Position numbers and translations under genes: made by a program
In this document: positions 10,352 through 23,149 of the stretch, one piece after another
Layout of the letters: each line of letters begins with the position of its first letter
Position numbering within the stretch: position 1 is the first letter of the stretch
Origin: Gordionus sp. m RMFG-2023
Taxonomy: Eukaryota > Nematomorpha > Gordioida > Chordodea > Parachordodidae
Direction of reading: 5' to 3'
DNA: 64,000 nt
NCBI RefSeq assembly: GCF_954871325.1
Contig: NC_088777.1
Coordinates: 18,701,366-18,765,365 of the forward strand
The notes under the pieces: model-generated
Databases searched by the model: none
Told to the model about the DNA's origin: nothing
Seen by the model: only the letters and a program-made list of their open reading frames with translations

Positions 10352-13300
10352 GTTCTATTACGTGATTTATGCTAACTCTTTCTTCTTTTTCCTCTAGCAG
10401 TTTTAATAAATCCGATTTAATTCTAATGTCGCGATATTCTCAAAATCATTACTTGTAAAGTAAGTACCATTATCAATAACTATAATTTCAGGTATTCCAA
10501 ATAGCTAGATGGCTTTAAAAATTATATAATTTCAGTTGTAATATTTTTGACAGGAACAATAATTGGAATTTTACTTTAGGCATCTATTATCAACCAATTT
10601 TATGTGAAAAACGGACCCTCATAATCTATGTATATCCTTTCAAAAGGTTTAGTTGCCGAAACCCATGGTTTTTGTATTTTTTTAGAACTGTCATGATATA
10701 TATTATAGTCATCACAACTTTTTACTTCCATCTCTATGTCATTATTCATACCAGACCACCACATGTAATCTTTGGCTGATGCTCCCAAATGACCTTCATA
10801 TAATCTCTGCTGCTAGATGGAATTATAATTTTGTTATTTTTGTAAAAAACAATCTTTAATTATACTTAATTCCAATTCAATGTATTTATATTTCTTGTTT
10901 TTTATAGGCTTGTTGTTCTTAATATCATTGATGACTTGTGATATTTCAATATCTTTATAAGTTTCGTCACGTATTTTATTAAAGTATATAGTTATATTCC
11001 TTAAGTCATATGTAATTGTAATATTTTCCAAACATCATCATTACCTTTTCGTGGTAATCTTGAGAGACAATCAGGAACAACATTGTATTTTCCGGCTTTA
11101 TACTTTAGTTGAAATCGCACCTCCTAAAGTTATATTCCATTTTTGCTGTCTCAAGGACATAGTACTGTTGTCCTTAATTTCTTTGGTAAAAATATGGAAT
11201 AGAGGTTTAGGGTCAGTAATTATAGTAAATTCAATTAAATATTCCTGGAATCTTTTTTATAGCAAACATAATAGTGAGAGCCTCACGCTCAATATTGGTG
11301 TAATTTCGGAATTTATTAAAGTTCTCGACGCAAGAGCTATTGGTTTTTCTTTGCCGTCTTTTTCAGTATGAAATAATACAGCTCCCAAACCCCATTTAGA
11401 TGCATCAGTTGCAATTCCGATGGGCAATTCAGGATTAAAATAAGTCAAAGTGAGGAAGACTAATTAACGTCTTTAGATCGTTAAAACTTCTAGAGTGTTC
11501 TAAATTCCATGCCCATTTTTCTTTGTTGACAATTTTTTATAAAGGATCAGTAATTTCCGCAAAGTTGTTTAAAAATTTTCTATAGTAGCTAGCCATTCCC
11601 AGAAATGTTGATAATTCATCAAATGATTTTGGTTTTGGCAAATTTATTATAATTTTGTTATGGTTAGCATTAATCCCCTTGACGTCAATGTCATGACCCT
11701 GAAAGCGAAACTTTTGAAAAATAAGCTTTTGGCAAAATTAGGTACTAAATAATATGAAATTATTCTTTCGAACACTTTTTTGATGTTGTTTAAATGAGCT
11801 CCATCGTTATTTCCAGTTATAAGTAAATCATCAAAATAAAATATGACATCTTTCATATTACCAAACATTTGATCCATAATTTGTTGAAAGATTGCAGATG
11901 AGGTCTTTAGCACAAAAGGAAGTCTGGTAAATTGGTAGTATCACTTGTGTGGATATTGTCAAAAGATTTCTGCAATTTTTATCGCTAGGAATCTGTAGAA
12001 ATGCATTTTTAAAATCGATCTTAGTAAATTTCTTTCCTCCCGAAAGTTTAGCTATTAAATCATTTATTCGTAGAAGTGGATATTTAAAATCTTCTAGAAC
12101 TGGGTTTATATAGTGTCCTTGAAATCATCGCAAAGCCTAATGCTCCCATCATACATGTAGACGGCAGTTAGTCCTTGCCCATTGAACATCTTCAACCGGC
12201 TCGATAATTTTTTCTTGTATCCATCTATTGAATTCTTTGCCCATAACATCAATCTTTGCTTAGGATATACGTCTTGGTGGTATAATCTTGGGTTGGGCGG
12301 CATCTCTTCTTAAGTATAATTTGAAATTTGCTTTGTTAATTGGTCTGTTCGTCATTTTGTATGTTTATTTCATCTTCATAATTAGTGTCAATATTAGCTA
12401 TGAACTTGTTCAAGATATTTTTGAAAGCGTTAATCCATGAATGTCCTAATAATGCATCTTTCTTGATCCAAAAAACACTGCTTGTAAATATTTAGTGATA
12501 TCTTCATAACTTATGATTTGAGTTGTCCCAATAATCTTGATTGGCTGTAAGTTGCAGCTTAGATTTTTTAATTTCTGATGCCAATTTTCTTAACTATTAG
12601 TTAATTTTGATTCAGTATCGACTTGCATTGTGGTAGTAACATCATTTTACCATTATGCGTGTTCTCAGTTAAGACATTAAGATCATTATCATTATTGTCT
12701 TTGGTAGTGTCGACTTTGTCTTCAACGATTTCTTCAATATTCATATTGCAATTATTTTGGTTATCGTATTGTATTTGTTTAATCTAGTTATTATCAAGCC
12801 ATGTGTTGTTTCTACCCTAGTTATTTGAATTATTATCATACTGCCTATAATTGTTATTCTGGTAGGACCGATAATTATTATTATTGTTATATTAACCTCT
12901 AAAATTGTTATTGTGTTACTGTTATTATTTCTAAAATTATTACTATTGTTATAATTTCTAAAATTGTTATTGTTGTTATAATCTTTAAAATTATTATTGT
13001 CATTTCTATTCCTATCATTATAATTATTATAACTGTTTTCATAATTTTGTCCAAAATTGTTTCTAAAATTGTCATTAAAGTCAAATCGATTAGGTCTATT
13101 ATAATTATTATTCTATTTCTACAATTATATCTAGGAAAAGTGTTGTCAAAAGATTTTGGTTACGTGAAAACCTGTCTGAATTCTTATGTTTATTGTCAAC
13201 AGTGTTATTAGTATTTATATTCTTATTAAACTTTTTATCATTGTCTACATAATTTACAATATCATTAGCAGGTTTAATATTAATACTATCAAATTTTCTA

Positions 13301-13790
13301 CCTAAAAGATAAATTAACATCTTTCTTTAATTTACGTCTAATGTTGTCGTTTAAGCTAGATACCCTAAGTTTTTTTTAACGGTCATCATTAGGATAGCCA
13401 CATAGTTTATTAAGTTTAGACAACCTTAGAGACTTGTTTAAAAATGATTCGTGAATTCCTTGAATAGCACAAAAAAAAATTATCAATAGAATCATTAATA
13501 TTTTGGTTTGGTACTAAGCACCTTAACTTTTTAATAATGAAATTAAAATTCAAAAAATCAATATCTGTTCATAAATATTTAATTTTATCACATACATCAT
13601 CTGTTAGATTATTGATAATTAAGTTAACTAGCAGAGTCAGATAGAAAAGTAATTAAGTACTTGGTCAATATTTATGTTAATAATATCCCCTTGTAATTTG
13701 GGAAACATATATGGAAGATCATAAACGGAAACTGCTTTTTATTTGTCGTCCATAATTTAATTTATTTATGACAAATAATTTTGTAAAATA

Positions 13791-16374
13791 TTTATTTCAA
13801 TTCAATTGGCTTTACCAGTTACAACAAAAATAAAAAAACCCCAATAATTTAAATTCTATTCTTAATATCACAATCTACATAATGAATATTTTCATAAAAA
13901 AATAAAAACAAAATCACAAAAATCAAATTGATTGACGTTCCTTAAAATTATTGTTATTTAAATTATTTTATTTGAACAACTACGACAACACGACCACCCT
14001 TTATAATACCAGTGTCCATCTCCCCTATGAAGTTGAAATTTATCGATCTCATATTCATCCCAATATCGTATTTCTGGTATTGGTCATTTCTTTTATTATT
14101 TATCGAATCGTCCCTTTGAATTGTATCGACCTTTGAGTTTGACCTATTTTATCGTCCATGGTGTTTGTCGAATTGATCATAGATGCAAAACAAATACATA
14201 CTTTCACATTTTAAATAAACCTATTTAAAATTTAAACAATGAATGACAAAATAATTACAATATGTTCTTAAAAAAAATGAATTACTCTTTTGCATGTAGC
14301 TATAGTTTTTTAAATATATTATCATAAATAATGCAATTAATATGTAAAAGTAAAATCGATATTATTTAAACATCTTATATGTATAGTATAAGGAAGGGTA
14401 TTCCTTAATTACATCTCATATTTAAAATATATATTTTGCATCTCATATTAAAATAAGATTTTTCTTTAATTCAAGGGGTCAAATTATGATTAACAATATA
14501 TAAAAAAATATATAACTATTTTCATCAATGTAGTGGGGAGAACTGCTAATGTATTAACTTTAAATAAATTGTATTTTGTTATTTTGGTATAAGGATACAA
14601 TTTATGGTAATAGATTAAATATATAAACTATTTTGTAAAAGTTATATACATATTTTTTCATTTATTTTATATATAAATTAATAAACATCACATTATAAAC
14701 ACCACAAGTAGCAAGATTTATAATTATTTAAATATTTATTCTTGTATATTAATATTTTAATCTCATGAAAATAGCTTATTTACTTAAAAAAAATTATATA
14801 TGATTAGAAAATTTCTAGATGTACAATTTTGTTAAAATAATTTCGCGTTAAATGTGCAACTAACTGAAATGTAAATTCAAAAAAAAAATAAACAAAAATA
14901 AACGACATCTTATAGACTGGGCTGGGATTTAATAAAAATTAAAATAGGTTGGATCAAGCTGAGCTAATTTTTCTTTTAGACAGCTCTTAACCCTTTATTG
15001 CACACTCAATCAATAAATGACATAATTTAAAACATTGTGTTGTCAATTTACCACAATCGGGCTTCTCAACACATGATATGATAAGTTTTTTATTTAAAGG
15101 GTCAATGTATGACACTACACTATATTTTTTTATTTACATTCCAGTATCAATGTATATAATAAAAAGATATATCAATAATAAAAATATATATAAAAGTAAT
15201 ATAAATAGGGGGAGGGGGATTTCGTGTTTAAGTATCGATTTATAAATATACATAATATTTAAAAAAAATAGACAAATTCCAACCACGGCATTTACCACCA
15301 AAGATAAAACCTTTATTTATTTATTTTTAAATAATTCTGGAACATGTGCATCACCATATTCAATTATTCCTCTTCTCGAGAATTAATTAAATAATTAAAC
15401 ACTTAAAAGGAAACTTTGATTTTCTCTTTTTCTGCCGCGGTTTAATTTACTTAATATACGTGGTTAACAAAATTCATAACATTACGGACCAGTTTAAATC
15501 AGTTTTATTTTTAGTTCATTTTTGTGATGCTAAAATTTACTTGCTTACAACCTTATTTAAAATAAGGTTACATATTCATTTGATATATTCTATGAATCCA
15601 ACTCGCCTTTTAAAATTTAAATTTCTTAGTTTGTTTTAATTTCATCATTATGATACTAAAATTTACTTGCTTACAACTCTTTAAAATAAAGTTAAAATTT
15701 ATTTTACAATAATATTAATAATTGTCATTTTAATTAATTCAATCATAAATATATATCCCAGCATTCTTAATTTACTCAGTAACCATTAACATTTCCAAAT
15801 TTTAACCAAAATTGTTTCTATTAATGTTAATTAAGTAACCATTAAAAAATATGTACCATTTTTTCCTCTCCAATAGGGTAAAATTCATTCAAATATTATT
15901 TCCTTTTAATGTTAACTAAGTAACCATTAAAAAAATATGTACCATTTTTCCCTTTCCAATAGGGTAAAATTCATTCAAAAAATATTTCCTTTTAAAGTTA
16001 CCTATATAACAATTAAAAATATATCTAATTTTCAACAACATATATATTTTTTAATTATTTTTCATATATTTATCTTTGAACAATTTAATTTTGAAAAATT
16101 TATTCTTAAATTATCTACCAACTTTATCATTACTTTAAAAATTTTAATAATTCCTATAAAAATCATCTTACAAAAATTGTTTTACTAAGAATTCAAAACT
16201 TATTTATTAAAAAAATTTCTGGCCACAATCAATACATTGCGTTATCATTTTGAATTAATTTTAAATAGAAAATTAAAATTAATATATATAAAAATATTGT
16301 TTATTTACCTGTTTATTTAGGTGAATTCCGCCTTAATTAGAATATGGCATCACTGGTTACGAGCAACTCTTTAC
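13791..16374. other. AT-rich stretch with two local duplications
   Basis: No gene is seen. There are two partial direct repeats around TAAAATTTACTTGCTTACAA (15533 and 15655) and a tandem block at 15821-16020. An open frame at 13951-14136 has no recognisable family. A G-run element end lies at 15207-15220. Confidence 0.5.
15821..16020 (+). repeat. Tandem repeat, period about 85 bp, 2.3 copies
   Basis: Units start TTAATGTTAA at 15821 and 15906 and, diverged, at 15992. They share GTAACCATTAAAAAATATGT and CCAATAGGGTAAAATTCATT. Confidence 0.85.
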
Positions 16375-17077
16375 CAGAGTTGTTAAAGTAGCGCGCTAAC
16401 TTTTTTGGTAATTATAGCTAATAGCGGCTCCTTTTTTTGTAATTATTTAATTTTTTAGCGCGCTTTAAAAAATATAATGAACATAAGTATAAACATGAAA
16501 AATTATAATTTTTATGATTTATTATTTAATTTTGAAATTGAAATATAATTTGAATCTGTAATTTATATTTTCATTTGTATTATAAACCTAAATCACGTGT
16601 TAATAATTTAAAATGTCATCGCCTATGGATATCCAAATCGTTGAAAGTGATTCAGACAATGATATTAATGAAATGGAAGATACCAGGGAGGAAAATGTTC
16701 TTAATAGCTATAATACAAATTTCCCATTCCCTAGATTTGAAATTTTTTTAAATAAATATAACTAAAACTGGTTACAAATTTATTTGTTTAAAATGTAAAA
16801 AAAAATATTTCCTCAAATTAATTCAGTAGCTATAACCTCAAGAAACACCTAAAGGTAAATTGTCATTTTTACATTCTAATAATATTTATTTTATAAAACT
16901 GTTCATGAGTTTTTAGGAAATGGAGAAACATCTAAATAATTTTGGCATAGGCGACTCTACATCTAAAAAGACTAATTCAATTCAAACCAAATTAATTAAT
17001 AATGCAAATGACAATATTTTTCAGAAATTGGCTGATAAAGTTATTGTTGATTTTATAATTTATACAGTTCAGCCAAT

Positions 17078-17085
17078 GTCCTTAG
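17078..17085 (+). repeat. Target-site duplication of hAT B (left)
   Basis: GTCCTTAG, identical to 19279-19286. Confidence 0.95.
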
Positions 17086-19278
17086 CAGAGTTGTTAATTG
17101 CTACATTTAAAAGTAGCGCGCTATCGCTATTTGTCAAAAAAATTAACTCGCTACCGCTACGCTAATTGTAAGTAGCTCGCTATTAGCTACTTTTAGGCTA
17201 CTTTTTATAAAAAAAATTTAAAAACATTTATTTTTTATTTTTCATATAATGTAATTGTATAGTAAATAATATATAAAAATCAACATTTATAAATATTAAA
17301 ATATAGTTAATTTTGATTATAAAAAAATTTATGTAATAAATTTTAAATATTTATGGTAATTTGTTGAATTTTAATAATAAAATCATTTCAATATTATCAT
17401 CCCCAAGTCTAGAGCGACGATCAGAAAGTATCAGTTTTGCCTTACTAAATAATCTCTCTGTGTCTCACCTTCAGCATTATCCTCACCAAATATTCTATAT
17501 TCATATTAAATAGAATAAATTATTCATCCCGGTTTTAATAGAAATGTGTAGTGATATTTATCAAAAATGGAGTGGTAAAATCATTAGGTTGCTATTCTAA
17601 ATTTAAACCTCAGGAATTCTGATGTAACTAAGTAAAAATATTTTATCAAATGAATACATTGAATTCCCTGTACTGTATATAAATTGATGGATATTAATCA
17701 ATAAGAAATAAATATAGTAAAAATCTAATCATCCATAAAATATTCAATAACCATATCATATTAAATGTTAAGCTCAATGACACTGTGCAATAAAAACTAA
17801 TAAAATAATCCATCTCTGTTGTAAATTTTATTAGTTAAATTCACTAAATTTTTTATAATTTGATATAAATTATGATATAATATTACGAAAATACGAATGT
17901 ATTTAGTTAATAAAAATTATATATACAATGTGAAATATTAAACAACTTTTAAATAAATACTGAAAAATTTAATTAATAACTTAACTATTACTTGATTTAA
18001 TTTTATTACTCTAAATATTTTAAAAATTAATTTATAATACTGAAGGCCTTTAGCTAATTGGACCCATTATCGGGCACCATCTTGCAAACTTTATTATGAA
18101 TCCTAAAAGACTTGTGGGCGTCAATAATTTTATTTGCAAGTACATCGTATGTCTGACATCCTATTATCCTTTTGAAGGCGAATACTACTGATATTCTTAT
18201 TAAAGTCCTAGGGTCTAGCCAATGGCCTGTGATTCCCAAATCTGCTCTAAAAATATTTAATCAGATCAATTTATAAATATAAATAAGTGTTTACCTTCTG
18301 TTATGTGTCCAACTATCTGCCGTGGTACATATATGAGATATCTCTGATAATTCTACTATTAAAGCATCTTTCATCACTTTAAACTTATCTGCTATTTTAT
18401 TCACAAGTGTCTGGCGACATAAAATAGTTGTACCAGGTGATAAAGTTTTAATCATCATGGTAAATGATGGATTATCAACCAAGGACATTGGCTGATCTGT
18501 ATCAATTATAAAATCCACAATAACTTTATCAGTTAATTTCTGAGAAATATTAGCATTTGTATTATTAATTAATTTTGTCTGAATGGAATTAGTCTTTTTG
18601 GATGTAGATTCACCTATGTCAAATTTATTTAAATGTTGTTCAATTTTCTTAAAACTATTAGCATGAACAGTCTTATAAAATAAATATTATTATTTTATGT
18701 AAAAATGATAATTTACCTTTAGGTGTTTCTAAAGGTTATAGCTACTGGATTTATTTGAGGAAATATTTTTTTTACATTTTAAACATATAAATTTGAAAGC
18801 CAGTTTTTGTTTTAATATTTATCTTGAAAAATTTTTGAAATCTAGAGAATGGAAAAGTATTGCTTTGAATATTATTTTCTTCCCTGGTATCTTCCATTTC
18901 ATTAATACCATTGTCTGACTCTGAATCACTTTCAACGATTTGGATATCCATATGCGATGCCATTTTAAATTATTAACAGGTGATTTAGGTTTATAATACA
19001 AATTGAAAATATTAATTACAAATTGAAAATATATTTCAATTTCAAAATTAAATGATAAATCATAAAAATTATAATTAATTATGGTATTATATTTAAATTT
19101 TCGTGCTTATACTTACATTCATTATATTTTTTAAAAGTAGCTAAGTAGCTGCTACTTAGCTACTTTAAAAAAAAGTAGCGCGCTGAAAAATTAAATAATT
19201 TTAATAAAAGTAGCCGCTTTTAGCTATAGCTACCAAAAAAGATAGCGCGCTAAATAGCGCGCTACTTTAACAACTCTG
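17086..19278 (-). mobile_element. hAT transposon B, nested in A with 8-bp duplication
   Basis: Both ends carry CAGAGTTGTTA, inverted, and the element is flanked by a perfect 8-bp duplication GTCCTTAG (17078-17085 and 19279-19286), the hAT signature. The length is 2193 bp. On the minus strand the transposase starts at 18963 (MASHMDIQIVESDSESDNG) and proceeds through a degenerate BED-like finger, an RNase-H-like core (TTADSWTHNRR at about 18291; GITGHWLDPRTL at about 18237) and the C-terminal dimerisation region at 17380-17470 (ERLFSKAKLILSD on the reverse strand). Several stops make it inactive. Sequence and ends match copy A, so the element jumped into its own kind. Confidence 0.95.
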
Positions 19279-19286
19279 GTCCTTAG
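19279..19286 (+). repeat. Target-site duplication of hAT B (right)
   Basis: GTCCTTAG, identical to 17078-17085. Confidence 0.95.
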
Positions 19287-20042
19287 TTGATAATTTATCA
19301 TTTACCATGATGATTAAAACTCTATCCCCCTGGTACAACAATTTTATGCCGCCAGACACTAATGAATAAAATATTAGATAACTTTAAAATGATGAAAGAT
19401 GCTCTAAAAGTAGAGTTATCAGAGATATCATATATATGTACCACGGGAGATAGTTGGACACATAACAGAAGGTGGTAAAAACTTATTTATATTTCTAAAT
19501 TGATTTGATTAATTTTTGAGCTTATTTGGGAATCACAGGTCATTGGCTAGACCCTAGGACTTTAAAAAAAAGATCTGTGGCATTAGCCCTCAAAATGATA
19601 ATAGGATGCCAGACATACGATGTACTTGCAAATAAAATTATTGATAATCTATCTTATATTAAAAATATGTATATAAGATTAAATGCGCCCTTACCCTCAA
19701 GTGTTAGTATCGAGAGATTATTTAGTAAGGCAAAACTTATACTTTCTGATCCTTGGGTATGATAATATTGAAATGATTTTATTATTAAAATGCTACAAAT
19801 TACCATAAATATTTATTTTTATTACATAAATTTTTTTATAATCAAAACTAACTATATTTTAATATTTATAAATGTTGATTTTTATATATTTACTATACAT
19901 TAACATTATAAGCAAAAAATAAAAAATTTGTTTGTAAATTTTTTTTATAAAAAGTAGCTAATAGCGAGTTGCTTTTTTTGAAAAATAACGATAGCGGTAG
20001 CGCGCTACTTTTTCTAACAAATAGCGATAGCGGTAGCGCGCT

Positions 20043-20180
20043 ATATTATTTCTTATTATCTATACTACTTACAAAATATCATCGGTATATGTACAAAATT
20101 TATTATAATATATTTGAATAGCTACATAACATAAAGGCTTTTCCAAAATAAAAATAATAAAAATAAATTGAGGTTTAGTA
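20043..20180 (+). repeat. Dispersed repeat R, copy 2
   Basis: Same orientation match to 5962-6125, directly abutting the damaged right end of hAT A. It lacks the TA expansion of copy 1. Confidence 0.7.
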
Positions 20181-20499
20181 AAATTTAATTATTCAACAAT
20201 TCTGTGCAATACACAGACGTGCAAGCAGCGGGGCAAAGCCAAAAAATGCAGATGCCGGATATATTTTTCAAAAATATTATTGTTTATATTAATTTATATT
20301 TGTTAATATTTATTCCTATCTCATATTAAATATATATATTTAATTACATTTATTATCACATTCAACTAAGTTATCTTATCAATTAATTTCGATTTCAAGT
20401 TTTCCGGCGTAATATTATCTTATTATTTTCAAAATTTTAGTGGCGTAATATTTATCTACCATTTTCAAATTTCTAGCCAAATAACAATAATTGTCCAAC

Positions 20500-21785
20500 A
20501 GGGGGAAAGAAATTGCAACTTGTCCAACGAGATAGAGTCTCCGCCATCAAGCAGTAACAGCTTTTATGGAGTTAGAAGAGCCGATTTTTTGCTATTACTG
20601 AAATATCACAATGGCCTGAAAGAAATATTTCCTCAGAAGCAAGAAAATTATTGGATTCAATGCTTATTCCAAATTTTTTTTCTCATTAGAATGTATTATT
20701 TAATTATATAACTATTTTATGTATTACATTTCAAAAACATGAAATTGACTTGATTGAGAAGATGAGAAGAGAATAGCGGAGAGCATTTTATTAGAATTCA
20801 AGGAAATTAGGGCTAATGATGATGAAGAATTTCATATTTTATATGTTATTGTTAAGTCAAAAGCAGAGCTATACGTGTTTAATATTTGTCTCCCTCGACT
20901 TGCAGCAAGGTAAGCTCATAGTTAAAACATTAATATAGGATCAGTAGAAGTGTATATCTTAGATACAGATGCATTTATAACCCAAATAAATGAATGGTTT
21001 TTAATTCATCATGCAGCACTTACCAATCTGCTATTACTTCCATAAAAGTGGAAAAAAAAATATTTGTTGGATTTTTATCAAGAAGATGTTAAAGTATCTT
21101 ATGATGCCTTATTAGCTGAATAATTATGTTTATAAGATTGACTATGGTTGTTATAGTCTCAAAAAATGCTATGGATGCTCTGCATTATTACAAACACATT
21201 TTAGATTATATTCCCGATTTAATAAAAGGGTTTATATATATTAGCAACTCTTCCCATTAGTAAATAAACTAATGAGAGAACATTCTCTTTTTAGGAAGAA
21301 TAACAGAGCCCTGCAGAGGTACCATTTTCAGGGCACGGCCCGGATTTTTTTAAAAATTTTTACGGCCCAGCTCGGGTTTTTTTAAAAAAAATTATGAGCC
21401 ATGGCCTGTTTTTAAAATAAAATTTTCAGGCCCGACCCAGATTTTTTAAAAATAAATTATATTTATTTTTGATTTTTATAGCTAATAATAACGATTTCAA
21501 ATATAGGCTGCTTTAAAATATACAGCCCGGCCCGGATATTTTTAAAAAAAATTTAGGCCCGGCCTGGGTGTTTTTTTTTAAATTTCGGGCCCAGCCCGGG
21601 TATATTTAAAAAATTAAAATACGGTCCTGCCCCGGTCTCTGAAAAACACCAAGAAGTACAACTTCTGAAAGTAGATTGAAAGGTTTGGATCTATTGAATA
21701 TTCATAGGCATTTGACGAGAAGCATGGATGAGATAATTGAAAAATTAGCTCAATTCCAACGGAGATTGGATTTTATATTGTAAAT
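20500..21785 (+). mobile_element. ZMYM1-like hAT transposase fossil
   Basis: Plus-strand pieces of one transposase appear in order: ISQWPERNISSEARKLLDSM (about 20605-20665), EFKEIRANDDEEFHILYVIV with a downstream PRLAAR (about 20797-20910), SVEVYILDTDAFITQINEWF (about 20943-21003), the NERTFS of the dimerisation domain (about 21270), and SRLKGLDLLNIHRHLTRSMD (about 21673-21730) ending before a stop near 21782. These are the landmarks of the ZMYM1/KRBA2-type hAT group, also seen at 54.4-56.0 kb. The C-terminal part is split by a GC-rich repeat at about 21304-21641. Stops and shifts are frequent, and no terminal repeats were found. Confidence 0.75.
21304..21641. repeat. GC-rich repeat (GGCCCGGCCCGG + T/A tract) inside the hAT
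   Basis: About eight units of roughly 40 bp, each a GGCCCGRCCCGG-like core followed by a T5-7 A4-8 tract. Ends read CAGAG... and ...TCTCTG, suggesting a short inverted-repeat element. The hAT coding reading resumes after it. Related arrays are at 23920-24290, 44170-44340, 59560-59700 and 61170-61350. Confidence 0.7.
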
Positions 21786-22000
21786 ATATAATATACAAAA
21801 TACAATTATTCCTAAGAAACATTTTGTGTATTAATTTATATTTCTAACATTTAAATTTTTTATACTTTATATATAAATTTTAAAGGCTCAAAAAATTCAA
21901 ATTTCTATTTTGGGTCATTTAAGTGATTCTTAACATAGAATTTTTTTTATAATTCACATTAATTTAAAATTGTGTATTAGAAATGGTTATTAGTCCTAAT

Positions 22001-22731
22001 CAGGGTTGGCAAGTCGGTCAATTGACCGGAGGAGTATTTGACCTGTCAAATACGGTCAAATACTCTAAAAAATTTAAAGAAAAAATAAATTAAAAATATG
22101 TTTAAAAAAGGGAAAAACGATGTAAATACATGTGATCACAATGTTTGCTTATTTTTTGGGTCCACAATCAAGAGGAGAACTCACTAGTAGTGAAATTAAT
22201 GAAGTATGTGATATAATTCAAGAATTAGCTATTTTACAAGGTAGTGATGACCAAAATATTTTAAGTGATATAATTAATTTCAGAAGCAAAAACAGCATGT
22301 TTAATATAGCAAATTATGTGGAAAGTAGTAATTTCCAGAAACAATCAATTCCGACCTCAAGTTAATAGATTAAACTTTGTCTACCCTGCCCATTAAGAGA
22401 CTAACAATTCCTAGTTCTACTTTTTCTTTATAAATATTTTGGTCGATTTGGGTTAATATTTTTATGAAAATAGAAATCGATTTAAGATCTAAGACATCAG
22501 GAAAATTAATTAAAAAATATTAAAGAAAATGATAATATTGAATATGAATCAGAACAAGACTTTGATACAGATAGCTACACGTAGTTATTGAATGACAATG
22601 AATTTAAAAAATTAATATTATAGATTCATTTTACTATTATATTTAAAAATAAAGTTAATATTAACTTAAAAAAAATATATTTGAATTTGACCACATTTGA
22701 CCGTATTTGACCGGTCAAATGCACAACCCTG
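22001..22731 (+). mobile_element. Short hAT element, internally deleted
   Basis: Ends are CAGGGTTGGCAAG and, inverted, CAGGGTTGTGCA, with GACCGGTCAAAT-like subterminal motifs. It is flanked by GTCCTAAT (21993-22000) and GCCCTAAT (22732-22739), an 8-bp duplication with one mismatch. Inside, 22132-22365 reads LTSSEINEVCDIIQELAILQ, followed by degraded sequence (DNIEYESEQDFDTDS acidic tail near 22530-22580) resembling the C-terminal end of hAT transposases. At 731 bp it cannot encode a full transposase. Confidence 0.85.
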
Positions 22732-22739
22732 GCCCTAAT

Positions 22740-23130
22740 GAATTTATGCTTGATATTTTTAAAAAACAATAATATTTCATAAAAAAATTTAATGAAGTAT
22801 ATAATTTTTGATTATTATCACATGTCTGCCTTTCCTATATAAAATTTAAATAATGGTTTAAATATAATTTCAAAATATTCAGATACCTGCTAATATTTTA
22901 TTATTAAGAATACACTATATTCAATCAAAAAATGTAAATAAGAATTATTTGATAAAAAAATGTGGAATATGATAATGAAGTATACAATTTATTTTGGCTA
23001 AAATGTTAATTTAAATCGGCTAAATTTGAGTCATTTAACAACACTGATTTTAGCCTAAAATAACATGCAAAATTGAACTCTATATCATTTTGAGTATTCA
23101 CGACTACAATAATTGTTTTGTTAATTAATA
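22740..23130. other. AT-rich gap
   Basis: Nothing recognisable between the short hAT element and the minisatellite. Confidence 0.5.
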
Positions 23131-23149
23131 ATGAAAACTAATTTAAAAT

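Larger units (their letters stand above)
6700..13790 (-). mobile_element. Old Ty3/gypsy-like LTR element, broken, split by a younger one
   Basis: On the minus strand, parts appear in gag-pol order from right to left. An Asn-rich gag lies about 12.7-13.76 kb, the RT about 11.6-12.3 kb, RNase H about 11.2-11.45 kb (IATDASKWGLGAVLFH), the integrase core about 10.4-10.8 kb (IDNGTYFTSNDF) and an integrase tail at 6.76-6.97 kb (DFIWYKIQGDDKW). Everything between 6971 and 10351 is a later insertion. The gag has an N/R-rich nucleocapsid-like tract rather than zinc knuckles, as in the inserted element, so the two are relatives. I found no LTR pair for this element. It is a fossil with many breaks (roughly ten or more) and is clearly older than its guest. 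Confidence 0.85.
16375..20042 (+). mobile_element. hAT transposon A, carrying a second copy inside it
   Basis: Starts CAGAGTTGTTAAAGTAGCGC at 16375, with GCGCGCTA motifs repeated near both ends. The transposase reads on the plus strand from about 16612 (MSSPMDIQIVESDSDND) into a BED-like finger ending SSYNLKKHLK. A likely GT-AG intron follows (about 16856-16917), then MEKHLNNFGIGDSTSKK. The frame is interrupted at 17078 by copy B and continues after 19286 with GITGHWLDPRTL and, after an internal deletion, the dimerisation segment PSSVSIERLFSKAKLILSD (about 19690-19750). The right terminus seems lost: GCGCGCTA runs directly into dispersed repeat R at about 20043. Excluding copy B it is about 1.5 kb, so it is a deletion derivative. 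Confidence 0.85.

Noticed and set aside
5962-20180. Repeat R copies as LTRs of one large element
   Set aside because: Same orientation, but the copies do not have TG...CA ends, target duplications or any relation to the coding parts between them. Several independent elements lie in the interval.
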